Part shown: in pieces, positions 33,705 through 45,285 of the stretch
How the letters are laid out: each line of letters starts with the position of its first letter
How positions within the stretch are numbered: position 1 is the stretch's first letter
Assembly: GCA_009760885.1 (NCBI GenBank)
Contig: CM019692.1
Coordinates: 50,766,930 to 50,830,929 of the forward strand
Length of the DNA: 64,000 nucleotides
Origin: Achatina immaculata
Lineage: Eukaryota; Mollusca; Gastropoda; Stylommatophora; Achatinidae
Reading direction: 5' to 3'
Notes under the pieces: model-generated
Databases searched by the model: none
What the model was told of the DNA's origin: nothing
The model's input: only the letters and a program-made list of their open reading frames with translations
Made by a program: the position numbers and the translations under genes

Positions 33705-34217
33705 TAGGGATTATAAGAAATGTCGTGAGTAAAATTTAGTGTAATAAGAAATGTCGTGAGTAAAATTTAGTGTAATAAGAAATGTCGTGAGTAAAATTTA
33801 GTGTAATAAGAAATGTCGTGAGTAAAATTTAGTGTAATAAGAAATGTCGTGAGTAAAATTTAGTGTAATAAGAAATGTCGTGAGTAAAATTTAGTGTAAT
33901 AAGAAATGTCGCGAGTAAAATTTAGTGTAATAAGAAATGTCGCGAGTAAAATTTAGTGTAATAAGAAATGTCGCGAGTAAAATTTAGTGTAATAAGAAAT
34001 GTCGTGAGTAAAATTTAGTGTAATAAGAAATGTCGTGAGTAAAATTTAGTGTAATAAGAAATGTCGTGAGTAAAATTTAGCGTAATAAAAAATGTCGTGA
34101 GTAAAATTTAGTGTAATAAGAAATGTCGCGAGTAAAATTTAGTATAATAAGAAATGTTGTGAGTAAAATTTAGTGTAATAAGAAATGTCGTGAGTAAAAT
34201 TTAGTGTAATAAGAAAT
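33705..34217. repeat. 31-bp minisatellite, about 16 units
   Basis: The unit is AATAAGAAATGTCGTGAGTA plus AAATTTAGTGT, nearly identical through the array. It continues beyond a LINE-A insertion at 34,897. Confidence 0.96.
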
Positions 34218-34896
34218 GCAGTGAACAAAACCTCTATCTTAATGCAAAGAAAACTAAATTGATGACAACTGACAAAACAAACAAGGCAGCTGAAATATGT
34301 AGCAATGATAAAAAACTGGAAGAAGTGGAAAGTTTTGAATATCTTGGATCACTACTAACTAATAATGGAGATATAATGAGGGAAATTAAAAGGACATCTA
34401 TCACTCTTCAGAAAGTAAAACAACTAAAGAAACTGAGGAGAGGAGCAGACAGAACTACAAAAATAAGATTTTTAAGGGCATGCATCTTTCCCATTGCAAC
34501 ATATGCCTGTGAGACCTGGACACTTAACAAAACAGCTGAGAAACACATAAATGCCTTTGAATGTAAATGCTACAGAAGAGTTCTCCAAATATCGTGGACA
34601 CAAAAAAGAACAAATACTACAAGAGCTTTATATTGAAGAAGACTGGCTAGGATTAAAGAAAGAAAACTTAAATATTTTGGACACTTTAAATGTCATGATA
34701 ATCTAGAGAAGACGGTCTTGGAAGGGTACATAATGGTAAAAAGAAAAAGAGGAAGACCAAGGCGAAGATGGCTGCAAGACATCGTTGATGATCTGCAGAT
34801 GGATGCATCAGCAGCAGGCCATCTTGCTCACAACCGAGAGGCCTACAGGAGTGCTGTTTGGGAGGCAAAGTTCCGCAAGGGAAATGCAAATGAATA
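34218..34896 (+). mobile_element. LINE-A 3' fragment inserted in the 31-bp array
   Basis: 679 bases from the end of the LINE-A RT region to the tail. It includes MMTTDKTNKAAEICSNDKKL (34,259), SFEYLGSLLTNNGD, TYACETWTLNKTAEKHI, KRKRGRPRRRWLQDIVDDL (about 34,740-34,790) and FRKGNANE, then AATGAATAAATGAG. The same array continues on both sides, so it was a target. The surrounding repeat makes the short target duplication ambiguous. Confidence 0.9.
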
Positions 34897-35740
34897 AATG
34901 AGTGAGTAAAATTAAATGTAATAAGAAATGTCGTGAGTAAAATTTAGCGGAATAAAAAAAAAAAATAAAGCGAACACAATTTAGTGAAGTAAAAATATGT
35001 AGGGAACAAAATTTAGTGGAATAAAAATATGTAGGGAACAAAATTTAGTGAAATAAAAGTATATATATGGAGAAAATTTCGTGAAATAAAAATATGTATG
35101 TAGAAAATTTAATGAAATAAAAACACGTATGCAGAAAATTTAGTGGAATAAAAATATGTTTGGAGAAAATTTAGTGGAATAAAATATGTAGGGAACAGAA
35201 TTTAGTAAATAAAAATACGTAAGGAGAAAATTTAGTGGAATAAAAATATGTTTGGAGAAAATTTAGTGGAATAAAATATGTAGGGAACAGAATTTAGTAA
35301 ATAAAAACACGTATGCAGAAAATTTAGTGAAATAAAAATATGTTTGGAGAAAATTTAGTGGAATAAAATATGTAGGGAACAGAATTTAGTAAATAAAAAT
35401 ACGTAAGGAGAAAATTTAGTGGAATAAAAATATGTAGGGAACAAAATTTAATGTAATAAAAATATGTAGGGGACACAATTTAGTGGAATAAAAATATGTA
35501 GAGAGAAAATTTAATGGAATAAAAATATGTAGGGAGGTAAATTTAATGGAATAAAAATGCGTAGGGAGGAAAACTTAATGGAATAAAAATATGTATGGAG
35601 GAAAATTTAATGGAATAAAATAAATATAGTGAACAAAATTTAGTGGAATAAAAATATGTATTGAATAAAATTTAATGAAGTAAGAAATATAATCATTAAA
35701 TTTTAATAGAGTAAGAAACGTAATCAGTGGAATAAGAAAT
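34897..35740. repeat. 31-32-bp minisatellite, diverged half, about 26 units
   Basis: After one or two units like those upstream, units change to GGAATAAAAATATGTAGGGA plus ACAAAATTTAGT. The two halves share the AAAATTTAGTG core, so the whole 33.7-35.7 kb block is one minisatellite with a homogeneous half and a diverged half. Confidence 0.92.
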
Positions 35741-37365
35741 GCAGAGAATAGGTGAATAACTAAAATTAAGAACATAGTAAAGAAAACAGCAGATAAATAA
35801 TCACAAACAACGATCACGATTAAGAATGTACTGATATAGCGAGTTCAGTTGAACTGGAGTTGAGAATAGTCAGTGTCGTGAGAAGAAGCGGTAACAGAGA
35901 AGAGTGAAGAAGCATGGAAACAACTTACTGCCAGTAGCATATATGTGTAAACAGAAGATAAGTAAGTAAGGAGACTAAGCCTTCAGGCAATGTTCTTTTG
36001 TGTTATGTACCGTCAAAGTGACCTGGCGGTTATTCCTTCAACCGAAATCTTAACAAAAAACACGAATCAAGTACATAGCAACTTTGACTTTGTGCCTATA
36101 TGAGTATGTGTATGTCTGTGTTTTAACGGTTCCCTGACTTACAGAAACTGTGAGACTAAGTGGTCTGCACGCGGGGTTACCATATGAGGCTTTTCAATCA
36201 GCTCCACCTCGGTGGGCAGGTTGGACATAATCAGTCAGGAAATATAACGACAACGGGGAAAGGGGGATAACCGATAGAAAAAAAGAAAGAAAAGGTCGCG
36301 GAGATAGCAGTCCTAGCGCTGTTAGTCTAACGGCGCAGTCGCCAAGAATGCAGACCTGAGAGGGGCGCATGGCTAACCTTTGAGGAGCAGTTCTGTGCAT
36401 GTTAATTTAGCCTTTTAGTTCGCCTAAGAAACAGATTAGCCTGGAGACTAGTACTGAATACAAAGAATTACATCATGACAAGGATGACGAAGATCATAGC
36501 ACACTTCCAGTGCTCCCAGGAAGTTCGTAAATGTATATCAATACTAGAAGTTGTAATGTGAACGCGACCTTAAGGTCAACATCGGTTATGAATGGATAAG
36601 GGGAATGCCCAAGGGTCGTGTGAGAGAATATTTTGAGAGCGGGTTGGGAATAGGAAGGAGGGGGGAATGTTTATGAATGGGGAAGGGTGGAGGGAAAAGG
36701 TAGCGCTGTGCCTGATACCTCAGCCGGTGGTAGGAGTAAGTAGTTGGAGCCGGGGGTCTCGAAGCAAGTCAGGTTGGTTGGTGGTCTACAGCTGATGGTC
36801 GTGATGAGATTTGTGTGTTTGGTTTGTGTCGCTGAGAGTGGCGTTCTGTTAGGTGGGCTGGATATTATCATTTATGCAAGGCTCTTCAAACTGTCAGAGA
36901 TGTGGCTAAGAGATCTTTGCGGATCTTTGTTCTAGTTTTTGCTATCTCTCTGTCTTATTGGAATGTCTTAATTATCCGTTCATCTCCTTTTTACCTTTAG
37001 CCTGGGATATGTCATGGAAGGCTCACCATGATCATTTCCGCTCTGTGGAAAAACTCCGCTGTAAGGGCTTCTCCAGCTATGATAACCTACAGTGTATTTT
37101 CTGCCGGGGAGAATAATAAAGATTCAAAATGGACTGGGGCTGAAGTCAGCCAACTTCTTCAGCAGTGTCCATAAGTAATCCACAAAAAACCCCCACAAAA
37201 CGTACATAACATCACAATCCTGTGCCTAGAAAATCAAACTATCCATCCACGTAAGTGGCTGTAAACTTATGTGTGTGTGTGTGTGCTGTGGACCCTTTTT
37301 CCGCCCCAAGATCAGGTTTGGATCCCCCTTTTTGCCCTGAGAACAGATGTGACCCTCTTTCTGGC
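35741..37365. other. No gene recognised
   Basis: About 1.6 kb of non-repetitive sequence. Short frames (36,194-36,400 minus, 36,671-36,871 minus, 36,744-36,935 plus) have no motif I know. GAATAATAAAGATTCAAAA at 37,113 resembles a retroposon 3' end but has no partner here. (GT)n lies at 37,271-37,285. Confidence 0.45.
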
Positions 37366-39290
37366 CCGAGAGCATATATGGACCCTCTTTCTGGCCCGAG
37401 AGCATATATGGACCCTCTTTCTGGCCCGAGAGCACGTATGGACCCTCTTTCTGGCCCGAGAACATATATGGACCCTCTTTCTGACATGAGAACATATATG
37501 GACCTTCTTTCTGACATGAGAACATATATGGACACTCTTTCTGACATGAGAACATATATGGACCCTCTTTCTGACATGAGAACATATATGGACACTCTTT
37601 CTGACATGAGAATATATATGGACACTCTTTCTGACATGAGAACATATATGGACACTCTTTCTGGCCCGAGAACATATATGGACCCTCTTTCTGACATGAG
37701 AAAATATATGGACACTCTTTCTGACATGAGAACATATATGGACACTCTTTCTGGCCCGAGAACATATATGGACCCTCTTTCTGGCCCGAGAACATATATG
37801 GACCCTCTTTCTGACATGAGAACATATATGGACACTCTTTCTGACATAAGAACATATATGGACCCTCTTTCTGACATGAGAACATATATGGACACTTTTT
37901 CTGACATGAGAACATATATGGACCCTCTTTCTGACATGAGAACATATATGGACACTCTTTCTGACATGAGAACATATATGGACACTCTTTCTGACATGAG
38001 AACATATATGGACACTCTTTCTGACATGAGAACATATATGGACCCTCTTTCTGGCCCGAGAACATATATGGACCCTCTTTCTGACATGAGAACATATATG
38101 GACCTTCTTTCTGACATGAGAACATATATGGACCCTCTTTCTGACATGAGAACATATATGGACACTTTTTCTGACATGAGAACATATATGGACACTCTTT
38201 CTGACATGAGAACATATATGGACACTCTTTCTGACATGAGAACATATATGGACCCTCTTTCTGGCCCGAGAACATATATGGACCCTCTTTCTGACATGAG
38301 AACATATATGGACCTTCTTTCTGACATGAGAACATATATGGACCCTCTTTCTGACATGAGAACATATATGGACACTCTTTCTGACATGAGAACATATATG
38401 GACACTCTTTCTGGCCCGAGAACATATATGGACACTCTTTCTGACATGAGAACATATATGGACACTCTTTCTGACATGAGAACATATATGGACACTCTTC
38501 TGACATAAGAACATATATGGACCCTCTTTCTGACATGAGAACATATATGGACACTTTTTCTGACATGAGAACATATATGGACCCTCTTTCTGACATGAGA
38601 ACATATATGGACACTCTTTCTGACATGAGAACATATATGGACACTCTTTCTGACATGAGAACATATATGGACACTCTTTCTGACATGAGAACATATATGG
38701 ACCCTCTTTCTGGCCCGAGAACATATATGGACCCTCTTTCTGACATGAGAACATATATGGACCTTCTTTCTGACATGAGAACATATATGGACCCTCTTTC
38801 TGACATGAGAACATATATGGACACTCTTTCTGACATGAGAACATATATGGACACTCTTTCTGACATGAGAACATATATGGACACTCTTTCTGACATGAGA
38901 ACATATATGGACCCTCTTTCTGGCCCGAGAACATATATGGACCCTCTTTCTGACATGAGAACATATATGGACCTTCTTTCTGACATGAGAACATATATGG
39001 ACCCTCTTTCTGACATGAGAACATATATGGACACTCTTTCTGACATGAGAACATATATGGACACTCTTTCTGGCCCGAGAACAGTGTGATCCTATTTCTG
39101 GCTTGAGAACAGTGGACTTCCTTCTGGCCTGCGAACAAGTGTGGACCTTCTTTTTGGCCTGAGAACATATATGGACCCTCTTTCTGGCCCGAGAACATAT
39201 ATGGACCTTCTTTCTGGCCTGAGAACATATATGGACCTTCTTTCTGGCCTGAGAACATATATGGACATTCTTTCTGACCTGAGAACAGTA
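37310..39290. repeat. 30-bp minisatellite, about 65 units
   Basis: The unit is GACCCTCTTTCTGACATGAG plus AACATATATG. Variants differ mainly at GACATG/GGCCCG and ACCC/ACAC/ACCT. A seven-unit (210 bp) pattern bounded by GGCCCG units recurs, for example 38,041-38,250 and 38,700-38,909. The rare GACATAAG variant occurs at 37,831 and 38,491, 660 bp apart. Since 30 is a multiple of 3, giant open frames appear on both strands (744, 648, 612 and 417 codons). They are artefacts. One 1-bp deletion near 38,499 shifts the phase. Confidence 0.97.
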
Positions 39291-40149
39291 AAGATTCATC
39301 ATTAAAAAATAATGCGTTAAACAGAACTCAGATGATATTAAGATTTTTTTCTTTGATGGAACAAATCTTATTTGGTGGTTCATGCGTCCCCAAAAAATCC
39401 TACTGTGTACCCTCGGGGGGGAGGGGAAGAGGGGGTCTATGTACCCCATGTTGAGAAACATTGCTCTAAGCAATCAACCGGTCATTTCAAAAGAAACATC
39501 CCCTCTTTTCTTGCTATCTACGACCAGCTGTTATGCCCGAGGTGAGTTTTTTTCTTTGATGTATCCATGGGACCTTACTTTAGCTCCTATCTTCTGTTAA
39601 TATGTTGATAGTAGTCGTGAGTGGAGTTCTTTGTTGTGCAAGAATTCTATACTTTCAAAGGCACTCCCCCCCCCTCATCCCCATAATGTAAAGGTAAGGC
39701 ACTGAGTTTAACAACCAAGCTATCATTGCGATAGTTGACTGAGCTACTACCTCTTTTTAGATGATGATGATGATAATGATGATGTTTATAATTATCGTAC
39801 TGGTAAATGCTGCAACAATTTAAGAAGATTTTGGACGATTCCATCTGAGAGGAATCATCAACAATCAAATTGAAAAGAAGGCGACAGATCTAGATGTTAC
39901 CTGAACATCGACATTTAAAATGTTCATCCATGAACACCCTCAAGCCAGCTTTGTGGAAGTGAACGGGTCATAACTTGGAGAATTAGAAGAATGTGCAGCA
40001 AACAAGAAAAATACTAGATCAAATAGAGAAACGAAGGTCAAAGAGAGAAGAGACGAGAAGGTCAAGGGAAAAGAGAAAGATCAAAAACAGAAGAGAAAGG
40101 GAAAAAAAAAGAAAAGAAACAAGGCCAGAGAAAGAGAACTGAATGTCAG
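39291..40149. other. No gene; possible hAT terminus
   Basis: Contains a G run at 39,415-39,421 and ATGTTGAGAAACATTGCTC near 39,448. The latter resembles the reverse complement of a hAT end (CAATGTTTCTCAAC), with no partner seen. (GAT)n lies at 39,760-39,785. A purine-rich lead-in to the next array starts near 39,990. Confidence 0.45.
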
Positions 40150-41600
40150 ATAAAGGAATGAATGTCAGAGAATGGAAGGTCAAAAGAGGGAAGTGTATTT
40201 CAAAAGAGAGAAGGGTAGGTCAAAACGAGAGAAGTGTATGTCAAAAGAGAGAAGGGTAGGTCAAAAGAGGGAAGGGTAGGTCAAAACGAGAGAAGTGTAT
40301 GTCAACAGAGAGACGGGTACATCAAAACGAGAGAAGGGTAGGTTAAAAGAGAGAAGTGTATGTCAACAGAGAGATGGGTACATCAAAACGAGAGAAGGGT
40401 AGGTTAAAAGAGAAGTGTATGTCAAAAGAGAGAAGGGTAGATTAAAAGAGAGAAGTGTATGTCAAAATAGAGAAGTGTATGTTAAAAGAGAGAAGTGTAT
40501 GACAAAAGAGAGAAGTGTATGTTAAAAGAGAGAAGTGTATGTTAAAAGAGAGAAGTGTATGTCAAAAGAGAAAAGGTAGGTTAAAAGAAAGAAGTGTATG
40601 TCAAAAGAGAGAAGGGTAGGTCAAAAGAAAGAAGTGTATGTCAAAAGAGAGAAGGGTAGGTCAAAAGAGGGAAGGGTAGGTCAAAACGAGAGAAGTGTAT
40701 GTCAACAGAGAGACGGGTACATCAAAACGAGAGAAGGGTAGGTTAAAAGAGAGAAGTGTATGTCAAAAGAGAGAAGGGTAGATTAAAAGAGAGAAGTGTA
40801 TGTCAAAAGAGAGAAGTGTATGTTAAAAGAGAGAAGTGTATGTCAAAAGAGGGAAGGGTAGGTTAAAAGAGAGAATTGTATGTCAAAAGAGAGAAGGGTA
40901 GGTCAAAAGAGAAAGGTAGGTTAAAAGAAAGAAGTGTATGTCAAAAGAGAGAAGGGTAGGTCAAAAGAAAGAAGTGTATGTCAAAAGAGAGAAGGGTAGG
41001 TCAAAAGAGGGAAGGGTAGGTCAAAACGAGAGAAGTGTATGTCAACAGAGAGACGGGTACATCAAAACGAGAGAAGGGTAGGTTAAAAGAGAGAAGTGTA
41101 TGTCAAAAGAGAGAAGGGTAGATTAAAAGAGAGAAGTGTATGTCAAAAGAGAGAAGTGTATGTTAAAAGAGAGAAGTGTATGTCAAAAGAGGGAAGGGTA
41201 GGTTAAAAGAGAGAATTGTATGTCAAAAGAGAGAAGGGTAGGTCAAAAGAGAGAATTGTATGTCAAAAGAGAGAAGGGTAGGTCAAAAGAGAGAAGGGTA
41301 GGTCAAAAGAAAGAAGTGTATGTCAAAAGAGAGAAGGGTAGATTAAAAGAGAGAAGTGTATGTTAAAAGAGAGAAGTGTATGTCAAAAGAGGGAAGGGTA
41401 GGTTAAAAGAGAGAATTGTATGTCAAAAGAGAGAAGGGTAGGTCAAAAGAGATAATTGTATGTCAAAAGAGAGAAGGGTAGGTCAAAAGAGAGAAGGGTA
41501 GGTTAAAAGAGAGAACTGTATGTCAAAAGAGAGAAGGGTAGGTCAAAAGAGAGAAGGGTAGGTCAAAAGACAGAAAAGTAGATGAAAAGAGAGAAAGGTA
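40150..41600. repeat. 20-bp purine-rich minisatellite, about 70 units
   Basis: The unit is GTCAAAAGAGAGAAGGGTAG with GTGTAT and TTAAAAG variants. A composite block marked by CAAAACGAGAGAAGTGTAT and CAACAGAGAGACGGGTAC occurs at 40,281, 40,681 and 41,021. The last two are 340 bp (17 units) apart. There are no long open frames. Confidence 0.96.
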
Positions 41601-41737
41601 GGTCAAAATGTAACAAAGGAGAGAGAGAGAGGGGGTGGGTAAAAAAAAGAGAAGTGTATGTCAAAAGGGAGAAGTGTAGCTTAAAAGAAAGGTAGATACC
41701 AAAAAAAATCTACTAGATCTGGAAAAGAACTATGGGA

Positions 41738-42037
41738 AACGTAGGTAAGGTGAAAAGATAAAATCGCAGTTTCCACGGCATTGAGGTATACTGCGGGATC
41801 CTGTGTTAGGGCCCGCATTTCCACGGCCTTCGGATGTGGTCAGTGTCACGACCTGGCCGCATTTACCTTCCCAGATTTCTCTGCTACCCGTTTTTAGAAG
41901 CTGGGTGAACCCGGAGGTCTTTTTTGTGTGGTAGTACCAGACTGATAAACAAAAACAAAAAAAAATACTGCTTGGACTTGAACGTGGTACCATGGGCTTA
42001 GTAAACTGAATGCCTAACCACTCAGTCAACCAGGTCA
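41738..42037 (-). mobile_element. SINE-1, near full length
   Basis: On the minus strand the tRNA-like head is GGTTGACTGAGTGGTTAGGC with the B-box-like ACGTTCAAGTCC. The body contains ATGCGGCCAGGTCGTGACAC. The tail is seen on the plus strand as GGTAAGGTGAAAAGATAAAA. It is colinear with the copy at 19.3 kb. Confidence 0.82.
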
Positions 42038-42999
42038 CCAACTATGGGAAAGGAAAAAAAAAAGGATTAAAATGAGGTTTTGCTTATTTGTCTTCTTCTT
42101 CTTCTTCTTCAATATAAAGGCACTGCTTCTCCTCCCTCCCGAAATAAAAAAAAAATCAGTTCTATATACCACAAGAATATCCCTAGAAATTCTTTCTACG
42201 TGCTCAACAGTTTTCCACCGATAAGGGCTGTCCCAGCACATGCCTGAAAGCAAGATGGCTGTCGCAGTCTCCGAGAAGGTAGAGAAGGACTGGAAACATG
42301 AGGTTGCGCGTTGTGTAGTCTGCACGTATCAGTGTCCTCTGGGTAACTGAGAGAAATCAACAGGGTCTTCCCCAGAGCAGAAAAGTTGAGAACCCCTGAG
42401 TTACACGTTATAAGTGGTCTGTGGACCCCGCCCCCCCCCGCCCCCAAGATGTGATTTATGAACAGGGAGGGCTGCCAAAATCCCACCCCCCCCCCCCCCT
42501 TCCACCACCACGGTGGTGAAAGTGAAGAAAGGTTGGTAATAAAGAAGACTTGCTTACGGTGCTTATTTATTATTTTGCCACTGGGTACTATTTTTTTATC
42601 GCGGCACGCTTTTAGTCGCGTAGGAATCTAGACGAAACACAGAAATATTAGACACTGGGGGGGGGGGGGGGGAGGGGGAGGAGGGGGTGAGGGGGGAAGA
42701 GAAAGCAACGTGGGAACGTGAAAAATATGAAAGAATTTTGTACCGGCAGAGTTACTGGGAAATAGAGAAGTAGAATGAATGTTGTAGAGTTCTTTGATTC
42801 TCATAATAGAACCGAGACTAGGGCGTACGCTAAAACCGAGGAAAGGAATATGTGGGACAGGGTTATACCGAAGAATAGGAATGCCAAGACACACATTCAG
42901 CACCGTAAAATACAATTTGGGGGTGGGGGGAGGAGTAAATCCAGGGGCTGCCCAGAAAAAGAAAAAAAAATGAGATGGTCTTTTTCTGTGCTGCTATAC
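42038..42999. other. Low-complexity region; poly-C and poly-G runs; possible hAT terminus
   Basis: (CTT)n at 42,090-42,109. AAGTTGAGAACCCCTG at 42,383-42,398 is the reverse complement of a widespread hAT terminus (CAGGGGTTCTCAAC), with no left partner found. C runs lie at 42,484-42,499. A 45-base G-rich stretch at 42,657-42,700 has G-quadruplex potential. No gene. Confidence 0.5.
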
Positions 43000-43990
43000 G
43001 GAGCAGAGATCTGGACTCCGTTAAGTTAAAAAGTTGGAGAGAAAGATAAATGCAGCAGAGATCTGGACTCCGTAAGTTAAAAAGCTGAAGAGAAAGATAA
43101 ATGCAGCAGACGCGTGGATCTGCACGAAAGAGTGTCATATATTACGAACAATGAAAAGGACAAATTCAGAAGTATTAGAACAACTGCAAGTATTAGAACA
43201 ACTGCAAGTATTAGAACAACTACAAGTATTAGAACAACTGCAAGTATTAGAACAACTACAAGTATTTAGAACAACTACAAGTATTTAGAACAACAGCAAG
43301 TATTAGAACAACTGCAAGTATTATAACAACAGCAAGTATTAGAACAACTGCAAGTATTAGAACAACTGCAAGTATTTAGAACAACTGCGAGTATTATAAC
43401 AACAGCAAGTATTAGAACAACAGCAAGTATTAGAACAACTGCAAGTATTATAACAACAGCAAGTATTAGAACAACTGCAAGTATTAGAACAACTGCAAGT
43501 ATTAGAACAACTGCAAGTATTAGAACAACTACAAGTATTTAGAACAACTGCGAGTATTATAACAGCTACAAGTATTAGAACAACTGCAAGTATTAGAACA
43601 ACTGCAAGTATTAGAACAACTGCAAGTATTTAGAACAACTACAAGTATTAGAACAACTGCAAGTATTAGAACAACTACAAGTATTTAGAACAACAGCAAG
43701 TATTAGAACAACTGCAAGTATTAGAACAACAGCAAGTATTAGAACAACTGCAAGTATTAGAACAACTACAAGTATTAGAACAACTGCAAGTATTAGAACA
43801 ACTACAAGTATTAGAACAACTGTAAGTATTAGAACAACTGCAAGAAGTCAACGTGAAAGAAGACCGTCACTCTTGCACACTCATCTGGCTATTATAGCGA
43901 AAGGCACGCAATTGAGACGCAGCGCCACCAATGTCATGAAGAAGAGCTCTTCGAAGACGAAGCAGCAGAAGAATTCTCAATATTTGCTAA
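43000..43990 (+). mobile_element. LINE fragment carrying an 18-bp array (K-related)
   Basis: Before the array, with frameshifts: SVLLYGAEIWTPLS (42,985-43,023), a duplicated 52 bp piece around CAGAGATCTGGACTCCG (43,004 and 43,056), then AADAWICTKECHILRTMKRT (about 43,104-43,163) and NSEVLEQLQ. This order is typical of LINE ORF2 C-termini (LLYGAE.WT..K...RKINAA.MW). The EVLEQL stretch leads directly into the array. After it, EVNVKEDRHSCT follows, of uncertain origin. Confidence 0.65.
43165..43850. repeat. 18-bp minisatellite inside a LINE fragment, about 37 units
   Basis: The unit is AGTATTAGAACAACTGCA, with CTACA, CAGCA and TATAAC variants and occasional one-base insertions (GTATTTAG). In the LINE frame the unit reads VLEQLQ, which continues the NSEVLEQL of the upstream coding fragment. 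Confidence 0.95.
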
Positions 43991-45285
43991 TATTCTCCAC
44001 GTTCTAGCCAGCCAGTATAACACCTCTCTTATCATCAAAACTATGTCGCCAGTGTCCTATCACTCAGAACGGGGCTCATTCCCTCCTCAACCCCCGGCCC
44101 CTCCACGCCACCCCCAACCCTTCCAGATTTACCTTATCGACGCTTCTACGACAAACTCTCCATCGGACTCTCCGAGGCGGGTGTCGATATTACGGCCCAA
44201 GTCGTTTTATGGAGCGCACCAAATACCAGGATCAAAGGCGCTGAAAGCCGCATGTATTTGATAAGGAACTTCCGCCCCACCCCCTCACCCCCCCCCCTTT
44301 TCCACTTCTTCCACAGAATACATAACACTATGAACTTTGCAGACAGGAAATGACCCTCAACCCCGTTTTTTGACCTCGGTTGACCTTTCAGTCCCTACGG
44401 GGATTTTTTTTTTTTAAATGGCGTCGTGCGCGGAGTGTGGTTTTTTGTTTTAGTTTTCTGCCACAAGCCCCCCCCCCCCCCCCCCACCCCCACCGCCACC
44501 AAACTTTTCTAATTTCATTTGCAACCCCGTGCCCCTGTAGAAATTAGTGCAGACAGTGAAGTACATAAACCTGGTCGTAACTTAAAATGTTCAGTGCCTG
44601 TTGAATATTAAAATGTACCCCAGGTAGCTTGTTAGTAAAGTCCCATCGGCTGGGCTGGGGGTCCTAGTTTTTCCTAATCTTGGCGGTCTCATTTCTTTAA
44701 AAAAAAAAAAAAGGCTGGCACAAGCAGCTTCTTACAAGTCACAGCTAAATGCTCCTTATTTTCTATTTTCCCCCATATTTCTCTTTCACTCTTTCCTATT
44801 ATAGCATTAATGTGAATTTATATTTTATCTTCTTTTCCGCGTTTCTTTGTCCCGTATACTTGTATGAGTAAAGTGTAAAACGTCACAACTGCGCGATCGT
44901 TAACTGAAAAAAAAGAAAAGGGCTGTTCCTAATTTTTGTTTTAAAAAAAGTTTTTAACATTTTGTGAGCACAGCTTTACTGCCATGACTTTGTGTAATGT
45001 TTATACGTTTAGTTTTGCGTATATTTTTTACCTGAACTATTCGCGCTTATTTCAATTTCTCTGTTCTCCTTTTTCTTTCTTTCTTTCTTTCTTTTCTTCC
45101 TTCTTCTGTTCTAGATTTTTTAAAAAAATTCTTGTTTCTTTCTCTATTCATTAAATTTTTTTTATTAATTTTAGTGGGGTTTTGTTTATATTAGTTTATA
45201 TATGTATATATATTTGTTATATATAGTATTATATATAATATTAGAGAAATATTATAGTATTATTGTTTATATTATTGTTTATATT
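43991..45285. other. No gene; homopolymer and AT-rich tracts
   Basis: C-rich runs lie at 44,289-44,298 and 44,468-44,484, a (CTTT)n tract near 45,073-45,092 and a TATA-rich stretch at 45,190-45,290. I recognise no element. Confidence 0.5.

Noticed and set aside
35741..37365. Possible host gene in the largest repeat-poor stretch
   Set aside because: Short frames have no recognised motif and no convincing set of splice sites with coding continuity.
37226..39473. Open frames of 744, 648, 612 and 417 codons in several frames of both strands
   Set aside because: They follow from a 30 bp unit without stop codons in those frames. No domain, no non-repetitive coding flank and no splice structure support a gene.
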